From positions 1 through 64,000 of the forward strand of contig CAUSAG010000007.1 in assembly GCA_963529665.1 (NCBI GenBank): 64,000 nucleotides of DNA, written 5' to 3'. Source of the DNA: Kingella_B sp963529665 (GTDB lineage: Bacteria; Pseudomonadota; Gammaproteobacteria; Burkholderiales; Neisseriaceae). A program made the position numbers and the translations under genes. Position 1 is the stretch's first letter. Each line of letters opens with the position of its first letter. Below are positions 40,848 to 47,959 of the stretch, one piece after another. The notes beneath the pieces were generated by a model, which ran no database searches, was not told where the DNA came from, and saw nothing but the letters and a program-made list of their open reading frames with translations.

Positions 40848-41417
40848 ATGCTCCGTTCCCTTGCTCTCTTCGCCATTCGGCTTTACCAACGCCATTTGTC
40901 GCCCAAAAAAGGATTTGGCTGCGCCTATCGCTTGGTGTATGGCGGCTGCGGCTGCTCGGGCGTGGGCTATCGTTTGATTCGGCGCTACGGCGTGTTTTCA
41001 GGCTGCCGTTTGTTGCGTTTGCGCTTGGCGCGTTGTCGTTTTGCTTATGTGCATTATTGCGCCGCTGCCAAGCCGTCTGCGCCAGCGCTTAAACGGGTAA
41101 ACGGCATGGCGTATTACCAGCGCGGCGATTGCGTGCCGTGCGACGGCGGTTGCTTGGATGCGGGCGGTTGCGACACGTGCAGCTTGGATCTGCCAGACGC
41201 TTGCGATTGCGCTCATGCCAAAAGTGCCTTGGGCGATTGCGTGGATGCCTGCCCGTGCGACACCAGATCATCACGCGCGTGCAACACCTTAAACCATTAC
41301 GCCAACGCCTGCCCATGCGATTTGCTGGATGCCTGCGATGCAAGAGACTGCGGGCGCAAGGACGATGAAGGCAGCGAACCCAAACGCAAACCGATTCGGA
41401 TGCCGAATTTGCGCTAA
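40848..41417 (+). CDS. yidD: YidD-like membrane protein insertion factor with a Cys-rich tail
   Basis: Residues 1-75 resemble YidD, a small peripheral inner-membrane protein that helps YidC/Sec insertion: LALFAIRLYQRHLSPKKGFGCAYR, then the GVGYRLIRRYG and RLLRLRLARC helix. YidD is normally about 75-100 residues. Here a further 115 residues follow. Fifteen cysteines lie between residues 95 and 168, spaced as CxxC, CxC and DACDC units. The tail suggests metal binding. A DUS encodes FSGC near residue 52. Extended, Cys-rich forms occur in some relatives as I recall. Confidence 0.7.
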   Translation: MLRSLALFAIRLYQRHLSPKKGFGCAYRLVYGGCGCSGVGYRLIRRYGVFSGCRLLRLRLARCRFAYVHYCAAAKPSAPALKRVNGMAYYQRGDCVPCDGGCLDAGGCDTCSLDLPDACDCAHAKSALGDCVDACPCDTRSSRACNTLNHYANACPCDLLDACDARDCGRKDDEGSEPKRKPIRMPNLR

Positions 41418-41422
41418 ATGGG

Positions 41423-41524
41423 TTTTCAGGCTGCCTATTGTTTGCATAAATAGGCAGCCTGAAAACAAGTTTGAAAGCACGTTTTAGCTTCGCTGAAACT
41501 CGCTTCGCTCGTTTTCAGGCTGCC
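41423..41524. repeat. DUS hairpin plus companion repeat between yidD and guaA
   Basis: An inverted DUS pair (about 41423-41466) is followed by GCTTCGCTGAAACTCGCTTCGCTCG and another inverted DUS half ending at 41524. The middle is the clearest intergenic copy of the companion element. It separates two convergent genes and probably terminates both. Confidence 0.65.
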
Positions 41525-41538
41525 TTTAACGCTGGCGA

Positions 41539-43101
41539 TTACTCCCACTCAATCGTAGCAGGCGGTTTACCGCTCACGTCATACACCACGCGGTTAATCC
41601 CGCGCACTTCGTTGATGATACGGTTGGACACACGCCCCAAAAGCGCATACGGCAGCTCCGCCCAATGCGCCGTCATAAAATCGCTGGTGATTACCGCGCG
41701 CAGCGCCACCACATAATCATAAGTGCGCCCATCGCCCATCACGCCCACCGATTTCACCGGCAAAAACACCGCAAACGCTTGGCTGGTCAAATCATACCAC
41801 GACTTGCCGTTCTCATCGGTGGTGTTGCGCAATTCCTCAATAAAAATCGCATCCGCTTGGCGCAGCAAATCCGCATATTCGCGCTTCACTTCGCCCAACA
41901 CGCGCACGCCCAAGCCAGGCCCAGGGAACGGATGGCGATACACCATTTCGCGCGGCAATCCCAACGCCACGCCCAATTCGCGCACCTCGTCCTTGAACAA
42001 ATCGCGCAAGGGTTCCAGCAGCTTCAATTTCATGTTTTCAGGCAGCCCGCCCACATTGTGATGCGATTTAATCGCGTGCGCCTTTTTCGTTTTCGCGCCC
42101 GCCGATTCAATCACATCGGGGTAAATCGTACCCTGTGCCAACCATTTTGCCTGCGTGAGCTTTTTCTCTTCCGTATCAAACACTTCAATAAATTCCGCGC
42201 CGATGATTTTGCGTTTTTGCTCAGGGTCGGTAACACCAGCCAGTTTCGTCATAAATTGCTCGCTCGCGTCCACGTGCACCACCTTCACGCCCAAATTTTG
42301 CGCGAACATCTGCATCACATTTTTGCCCTCGTCCAAACGCAACAAACCATGATCCACAAACACGCAAGTCAATTGGTCGCCAATGGCGCGATGAATCAAC
42401 GCCGCCGCCACCGAGCTGTCCACCCCGCCCGACAAACCCAAAATCACTTCATCATTGCCCACCTGCTCGCAAATTTTTACCACCGCCTCGTCAATATAAT
42501 TAGGCATCGTCCAGCTTGGATTTGCCGCGCAAATATCCAGCACAAAGCGGTTAATCAGCGCGCGCCCCTGCTTGGTGTGGGTAACCTCAGGGTGGAATTG
42601 GATGCCGTAAAAGCGTTTCGCGCTGTTTTCCATAATGGCAACTGGGCAAGAAGGCGTATGCCCTGTGATGCGAAAGCCCTGAGGCAGCCTGAAAACCTTA
42701 TCGCCGTGACTCATCCACACATCCAGCGTATGCGGCGCATCTTCAATGCCGCGCGTCAAATCGCCCTCTTCCGTTTGCACTTGCGCGTAGCCAAATTCAC
42801 GCTGATTGCCCGCCTGCACCTCGCCGCCCAAATGGTGCGCCATAAACTGCATGCCGTAGCAAATGCCCAGCACAGGCACGCCCAAATCAAACAGCCCCGT
42901 GTCCGCCTGATAATCCGAGTCATACACCGAATTGGGCCCGCCCGATAAAATAATCCCCTTAGGATTGAACGCTTTAATATCAGCCAGCGGCATATCATAA
43001 GGGTGCAATTCGCAGTAAACATGCGCCTCGCGCACGCGGCGAGCAATAAGCTGGGTTACTTGCGAGCCGAAATCTAAAATCAGAATTTTGTCTTGGGTCA
43101 T
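41539..43101 (-). CDS. guaA: GMP synthase (glutamine-hydrolysing)
   Basis: This 520-residue enzyme converts XMP to GMP. It has a class I amidotransferase domain (about 1-200; ILDFGSQ, GICYGMQ with the catalytic Cys, FHPEVTHT), the PP-loop LSGGVDSSVAAAL (about 228-240) and the C-terminal dimerization domain. The start at 43101 (MTQDKILIL) replaces a longer frame. An extended -10 TGCTAAAAT lies upstream on the minus strand (about 43178-43186). Confidence 0.96.
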   Translation of the reverse strand: MTQDKILILDFGSQVTQLIARRVREAHVYCELHPYDMPLADIKAFNPKGIILSGGPNSVYDSDYQADTGLFDLGVPVLGICYGMQFMAHHLGGEVQAGNQREFGYAQVQTEEGDLTRGIEDAPHTLDVWMSHGDKVFRLPQGFRITGHTPSCPVAIMENSAKRFYGIQFHPEVTHTKQGRALINRFVLDICAANPSWTMPNYIDEAVVKICEQVGNDEVILGLSGGVDSSVAAALIHRAIGDQLTCVFVDHGLLRLDEGKNVMQMFAQNLGVKVVHVDASEQFMTKLAGVTDPEQKRKIIGAEFIEVFDTEEKKLTQAKWLAQGTIYPDVIESAGAKTKKAHAIKSHHNVGGLPENMKLKLLEPLRDLFKDEVRELGVALGLPREMVYRHPFPGPGLGVRVLGEVKREYADLLRQADAIFIEELRNTTDENGKSWYDLTSQAFAVFLPVKSVGVMGDGRTYDYVVALRAVITSDFMTAHWAELPYALLGRVSNRIINEVRGINRVVYDVSGKPPATIEWE

Positions 43102-43572
43102 GATGTTTAATCTTGTAAAGAAAAAGAAAGAATTGTGGCGCGATTGGCAACACAATAAGGGCAGAAAAACCGCGCATATTTTAGCATAATGGATTGAAAT
43201 TCAGGGCTTATCTCACATAGCAAACCCAAAAATCAATCCACCCTGACCACTCTAACCAATTATTTTTTAACAAAAATTAAAATAAACCAACAAACCCGCG
43301 CATTGATAAACCCGTCAAAACGCAAACCTATCTCATTATTTCAATAGCCAGAATCTGATAAACAACCACGGCTTTTACCTTTACTAAATAAGGCACTAGT
43401 CTTATAATTTGCCCTTAGTTTCTAGGCAGCAAAACAAACCAGCAAGTTGAATTTGTACTGGCTAGTGGGAACCTGGTAACGAATAGGCAATACACTCGTA
43501 TTCCTTATGTTTATTTTGGTTAAATCGCTATTTTGCGGTATAAATTTTATTTAAATTTTACGGAGTTTTATT
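43102..43572. other. AT-rich gap between guaA and the roadblock-like gene
   Basis: The stretch is unusually free of DUS copies for this window. It holds the guaA leader at the left end and the promoter at 43516-43544 at the right. I see no ORF with a credible start and no RNA I recognise. Confidence 0.5.
43516..43544 (+). promoter_or_regulatory. Sigma-70 promoter
   Basis: TTGGTT (43516-43521), 17 bases, then TATAAA (43539-43544). The ATG at 43573 follows 28 bases later, with ribosome-binding site ACGGAG. Confidence 0.6.
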
Positions 43573-43932
43573 ATGAACTATGAAGGTGCAGTATCAGAAT
43601 TGTTGAATGTTGATGGCGCGTTGGCTGCTGCCGTTGTGGATTTTGCCAGCGGTATGCTGTTGGCTGGTAACGGCACTTCTGGCATTGACTTGGAAATCGC
43701 CGCTGCGGGTAACACCGAAGTGATGCGTGCCAAAATGAAAACCATGCAAATGCTTGGCTTGAAAGACAGCATTGAAGACATCTTGATTACTTTGGGCAAA
43801 CAATACCACCTATTGCGCCCATTGGCTAAACACGAAGGCTTGTTCCTTTACACCGTGTTGGATCGTTCTAAATCTAACTTGGCTTTGGCTCGCCGTGCTT
43901 TGATTGACACAGAACACCACTTGGACGCTTAA
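43573..43932 (+). CDS. Roadblock/LC7-like small protein
   Basis: This 119-residue soluble protein has the pattern VDGALAAAVVDFASGMLLAG, then GNTEVMRAKMKTMQMLGL, DILITLGKQYHLLRPL and GLFLYTVLDRSKSNLALARRAL. This alternates strands and helices as in roadblock/LC7 folds (MglB-like regulators of small GTPases). The family call is tentative. It has its own promoter and terminator, and codon use suggests good expression. Confidence 0.6.
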   Translation: MNYEGAVSELLNVDGALAAAVVDFASGMLLAGNGTSGIDLEIAAAGNTEVMRAKMKTMQMLGLKDSIEDILITLGKQYHLLRPLAKHEGLFLYTVLDRSKSNLALARRALIDTEHHLDA

Positions 43933-43953
43933 TTTAGCCGTTCCATCCATTTA

Positions 43954-43983
43954 AAAACCGAGTGATTTTCGCTCGGTTTTTTT
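43954..43983 (+). terminator. Rho-independent terminator
   Basis: AAAACCGAG and CTCGGTTTT pair around a 9-base loop, followed by a T run, 22 bases after the stop. Confidence 0.85.
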
Positions 43984-44222
43984 GCGACCCGCCAAGGCAT
44001 AGAATAAAAAATCTAGCAAATCAATCATCAGCGTTTTGCCCATCAAACAAAAAGCGCATTTTGCTGCATTTTGCCGATATTTCGCTAGACTTTTGCGCCT
44101 AATTTCGCCAAAATTACTCTTTTTGCGTTGCGCCCAATGGCGTGTTAATCGCACCAGATTTTATTGAAAACCGCGTTTCAGGCTGCCTGAAACCACTTTT
44201 TTATTGGATAGGAATTGCCAAA

Positions 44223-44687
44223 ATGGATTTACGCAAACTTAAAAAACTGATTGATTTGGTTGAAGAATCAGGTATTGCCGAAATTGAAGTAACCGAAGGC
44301 GAAGAGAAAGTTCGCATCACCCGCAGCGTGGCTGCGCCTGCGGTGCAAACGGTTTACGCGCCCGCTGCGCCTGTTCAGGCTGCCCCAGCCGCGCCTGCCC
44401 CATCGGCTGCGCCCGCCGCGCCTGCTGCCCCCGCTCCTGCCGTGCGCGATTTATCCAACGCGCAAAAATCGCCGATGGTGGGCACGTTCTACCGCGCCGC
44501 CAGCCCTTCTACGCCTGCGTTTGTGGAAGTGGGGCAAACGGTGAAAGCGGGCGACACGCTGTGCATTATTGAAGCGATGAAGCTGATGAACGAAATTGAA
44601 GCGGAAAAATCGGGCGTGGTAAAAGAGATTTTGGTGGAAAATGGGCAGCCTGTGGAATTTGGCGAGCCTTTGTTTATTATTGAATAA
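44223..44687 (+). CDS. accB: Biotin carboxyl carrier protein of acetyl-CoA carboxylase
   Basis: The protein has 154 residues: an N-terminal helix (MDLRKLKKLIDLVEESGIAEIEV), an Ala/Pro hinge (about 38-78) and a biotinyl domain with the EAMKLMNEIEAE biotinylation site (Lys at about 120). A DUS fragment is read in the hinge (VQAAPA). It carries CO2 for fatty-acid synthesis. The start at 44223 is the family start. Confidence 0.95.
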   Translation: MDLRKLKKLIDLVEESGIAEIEVTEGEEKVRITRSVAAPAVQTVYAPAAPVQAAPAAPAPSAAPAAPAAPAPAVRDLSNAQKSPMVGTFYRAASPSTPAFVEVGQTVKAGDTLCIIEAMKLMNEIEAEKSGVVKEILVENGQPVEFGEPLFIIE

Positions 44688-44707
44688 TACGTTTCAGGCT
44701 GCCTGAA

Positions 44708-44908
44708 ACCCAGTTTGACCAATCCAATTCTTGCGATAACCATCCCTTTTTCTATCTTTCCGCACAGCCGCACGATATGCGCATCTTGGTTGAACAAGAT
44801 TGCAACGACACCCGAAGACGATGGCAACCCGAAAAGCCGTTAATTTTGGAAACGCGAATTGGGAACAACGCGGCGATTTCAAATATTACTGTTAATGGCG
44901 GAATTTAA
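44708..44908 (+). pseudogene. Possible decayed gene fragment between accB and accC
   Basis: An open frame of about 66 codons without a start reads FFYLSAQPHDMRILVEQDC, then RRRWQPEKPLILETRIGNN and SNITVNGGI, before a stop at 44906-44908. It looks like coding sequence rather than random DNA, but I cannot name it. accB and accC usually lie much closer together, so an insertion followed by decay is plausible. A palindromic DUS bounds each side. Confidence 0.3.
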
Positions 44909-45022
44909 ACGGTTTGCGGAATGAAACACCCCAACAGATTGAACACAATGGGAAGATGTTATCGCCAAATGGATGGATTAGCTTTTCAGGCTGCCTGAAA
45001 CTTAAAATTGCTGGGAAAAATT

Positions 45023-46390
45023 ATGCTAAAAAAAGTTCTCATCGCCAACCGTGGCGAAATTGCTTTGCGTGTGTTACGCGCCTGCCGCGAAATGGGCATC
45101 GCCACCGTTGCCGTGCATTCGGAAGCCGATAAAGACAGCTTGCACGTTAAGCTGGCAGACGAAAGCGTGTGCATTGGGCCTGCGCCCAGCCCGCAAAGCT
45201 ATTTGCACATTCCATCCATCATCGCGGCGGCGGAAGTTACGGGCGCGGATGCGGTTCACCCTGGCTATGGTTTTTTGGCGGAAAACGCCAATTTTGCCGA
45301 GCAAGTGGAAAATTCGGGCTTTGTGTTTATTGGCCCGCGCGCCGACACAATTCGCCTGATGGGCGACAAAGTTTCCGCCAAAAAGGCGATGATTGAAGCG
45401 GGCGTGCCTTGCGTACCAGGGTCGGATGGGGCGTTGTCGGGCGTGCCCAGCGAGATTTTGAACACGGCGGATAAGGTGGGCTTCCCTGTGATTATCAAGG
45501 CATCGGGCGGCGGCGGCGGGCGCGGTATGCGCGTGGTGGAAAAGAAAGAAGATTTGCTCAAAGCGGTAGAAATGACCCGCGCCGAAGCGGAAGCGGCGTT
45601 TGGCAACCCGATGGTGTATATGGAACGCTTTTTGCAGCGTCCGCGCCATGTGGAAGTACAAGTGTTGGCGGATGAACACGGCAATGCGATTTATTTGGGC
45701 GAGCGCGATTGCTCCATGCAGCGTCGTCATCAAAAGATTATTGAAGAAGCCCCTGCGCCGTTTATCACGCCTGCGGAGCGCAAGAAAATTGGCGAAGCGT
45801 GTGTGGCAGCGTGTAAACGCATTGGCTATCGCGGCGCGGGCACGTTTGAGTTTTTGTATGAAGACGGCGAGTTTTTCTTTATTGAGATGAATACGCGCGT
45901 GCAAGTGGAACATCCTGTAACCGAGCTGATTACGGGCGTGGACATTGTGCAGGAACAACTGCGCGTGGCGGCGGGCTTGCCCTTGCAATACAAACAAAAA
46001 GACATTGCGATTGAAGGCCATGCGTTTGAATGCCGCATCAATGCGGAAGACCCTTATACCTTTATCCCCAGCCCTGGGGTGATTGAAAGCTGCCATTTGC
46101 CCGGTGGCTTTGGCATCCGCGTGGACAGCCATATTTATCAGGGCTACCGCATTCCGCCCAACTACGACAGCCTAATTGGCAAAATTTGCGTGCATGGCAA
46201 AGACCGCGCGCAAGCGATGGCGAAAATGCGTGTGGCGATGGCGGAATTGACCGTGGACGGCATTAAAACCAATGCACCGTTACACCGCGAGCTGTTTAAT
46301 GACACGGGCTTTGCGCAAGGCGGCGTGAGCATTCATTATTTGGAGCATTGGCTAGAAGAGCGTAAAGCGGGAATGCGCAGCGATAAATAG
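45023..46390 (+). CDS. accC: Biotin carboxylase of acetyl-CoA carboxylase
   Basis: The protein has 455 residues with the ATP-grasp fold: MLKKVLIANRGEIALRVLRACRE, GYGFLAENANFAE, KASGGGGGRGMRVV (ATP loop, about 159-172), HVEVQVLADEHGNA, RDCSMQRRHQK and FIEMNTRVQVEHPVTE. It carboxylates the biotin on AccB. accB lies 335 bases upstream, an unusually long gap. Confidence 0.96.
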   Translation: MLKKVLIANRGEIALRVLRACREMGIATVAVHSEADKDSLHVKLADESVCIGPAPSPQSYLHIPSIIAAAEVTGADAVHPGYGFLAENANFAEQVENSGFVFIGPRADTIRLMGDKVSAKKAMIEAGVPCVPGSDGALSGVPSEILNTADKVGFPVIIKASGGGGGRGMRVVEKKEDLLKAVEMTRAEAEAAFGNPMVYMERFLQRPRHVEVQVLADEHGNAIYLGERDCSMQRRHQKIIEEAPAPFITPAERKKIGEACVAACKRIGYRGAGTFEFLYEDGEFFFIEMNTRVQVEHPVTELITGVDIVQEQLRVAAGLPLQYKQKDIAIEGHAFECRINAEDPYTFIPSPGVIESCHLPGGFGIRVDSHIYQGYRIPPNYDSLIGKICVHGKDRAQAMAKMRVAMAELTVDGIKTNAPLHRELFNDTGFAQGGVSIHYLEHWLEERKAGMRSDK

Positions 46391-46534
46391 GCTTAGCGAT
46401 GAATAGGCAGCCTGAAAATGGAAAATGGTTTTGGCTTTGCTAAAATCTGATTTATCCGTTTTCAGGCTGCTTTTTGATTGAGCTGGATAGGCAGCCTGAA
46501 AACCCATTCACACACCCCCCACCGAGACCCCACC

Positions 46535-47242
46535 ATGAAAGCCATGATACTTGCCGCAGGGCGTGGCGAACGAATGCGCCCGCTCACCGACCACACCCCC
46601 AAGCCATTATTGCCCGCAGGCGGCGAACCGCTGATTGGCTGGCACTTGCGCCGCCTTAAAGCCGCTGGCATCAGCCAAATTGTGATTAACCACGCATGGC
46701 TGGGCGCGCAAATTGAAGCCACGCTAGGCAACGGCGCGGCATACGGTGTGCACATCGCCTATTCGCCCGAAGGCGGCAAAGGCTTGGAAACCGCAGGCGG
46801 CATCGCCACCGCCCTGCCCTTGCTGGGCGACGCGCCGTTTCTGGTGATTAACGGCGATGTGCTCACCGATATTGATTTTCAGGCTACCATCCGCATCGCC
46901 GATGCGCTGCCGCAAAGCGGCAAACTCGCCCATTTGTGGCTGGTGCCCAATCCGCCGCACCATCCCAACGGCGATTTTGGGCTGGATGACAACGGCAGCG
47001 TTCACGCCAGCGCGGCGGTTGGCACGAGCGCCACATTCAGCGGCGCAGGCGTGTATCTGCCCGAATTATTCCGCCACACGCCGCCGCATCAGCCCGCCAA
47101 ACTCGCCCCGCTTTTGCGCCAAGCCATGCAGCGCAACCAAGTTTCAGGCTGCCTACACACGGGCTTATGGCTGGATGTGGGCACGCCCGAACGTTTGGCG
47201 GAAGCGGACAGCATTGTGCGGCAGCGCTTTGGAGCAACCTGA
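46535..47242 (+). CDS. murU: N-acetylmuramate-1-phosphate uridylyltransferase-like enzyme
   Basis: This 235-residue nucleotidyltransferase starts MKAMILAAGRGERMRPLTDHTPKPLLPAGG, with LLGDAPFLVINGDVLTDID and WLDVGTPERL. This matches MurU of the peptidoglycan recycling pathway. The start at 46535 avoids upstream DUS-encoded residues. Two in-frame DUS fragments (FQAT, VSGCLHTG) are tolerated. Confidence 0.85.
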   Translation: MKAMILAAGRGERMRPLTDHTPKPLLPAGGEPLIGWHLRRLKAAGISQIVINHAWLGAQIEATLGNGAAYGVHIAYSPEGGKGLETAGGIATALPLLGDAPFLVINGDVLTDIDFQATIRIADALPQSGKLAHLWLVPNPPHHPNGDFGLDDNGSVHASAAVGTSATFSGAGVYLPELFRHTPPHQPAKLAPLLRQAMQRNQVSGCLHTGLWLDVGTPERLAEADSIVRQRFGAT

Positions 47243-47369
47243 AAACATTGTTTGAACTGTCTTTTGGTTTCGCTGAAACTCGCTTCACTCGTTTTCAGGC
47301 TGCCTTTTCCTGTCGTAATATCCAATGTAAACAGTCCTTTGTTCCATTAACCCTTTAAAGAAAAAACGA

Positions 47370-47867
47370 ATGAAAAGAATCGTATTTATCGCCACCCTGC
47401 TGCTCGCCGCCTGTGGACAAAGTGGCACGGAACAGGAAACTGTTTATGCGCCCACCGCCGTTTTCGCATCTGCCAACGCTTCCGCGCCTGCCGCAACAAA
47501 CGCGCCGCAATGGCAAATCGTGGGCGAAGTGAACAGCCGTTTCCGTTATCTTTATGTGCTGGTGCCTGCGGGCAGCAGCGATGCGGAGCTGGTAACGCTG
47601 GCGCAAGACATCCACCTCAGCGAGCCCGATGCTTGGCTGTGGCTGGTGGACAGCAGCGAGAAAGTGCCCGAAGGCGTGAAAGCGGGTGAAACGGGCGATA
47701 TGTCGGCGTTTCCAAAAGAATGGATGGAGCAGCATATCGTCGCCAACTCGGTGCTGATGCGCCAGCCCGACGGTCGCCATGTGTGGACGCTGTACGGCGG
47801 CAGCGGTCGTAACCGCGAAATCGCCACGCTGCCGTGTATTGACGGCAAGGGTTCGTGCCGCGATTAG
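47370..47867 (+). CDS. Predicted lipoprotein, unknown
   Basis: The protein has 165 residues. It has a lipoprotein signal (MKRIVFIATLLLAAC, Cys15), an Ala-rich linker to about 48 and a compact domain (WQIVGEVNSRFRYLYVLVP, DAELVTLAQDIHLSEPDAWLWLVDS, VLMRQPDGRHVWTLYGG). Two late cysteines (PCIDGKGSC) may pair. The domain is unknown to me and the predicted site is the periplasmic face. Confidence 0.7.
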   Translation: MKRIVFIATLLLAACGQSGTEQETVYAPTAVFASANASAPAATNAPQWQIVGEVNSRFRYLYVLVPAGSSDAELVTLAQDIHLSEPDAWLWLVDSSEKVPEGVKAGETGDMSAFPKEWMEQHIVANSVLMRQPDGRHVWTLYGGSGRNREIATLPCIDGKGSCRD

Positions 47868-47959
47868 CCCTACAACCGTTTCAGGCTGCCTGAGCCATCT
47901 CTATAATCAGGCAGCCTGAAAACAATATAACCCATTTATCTTTTAGAAAAGGAATCCCC

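Noticed and set aside
43951..44154. A 67-residue minus-strand ORF after the roadblock-like gene
   Set aside because: It runs through the terminator hairpin and an AT-rich leader, with no ribosome-binding site and a composition typical of chance ORFs.
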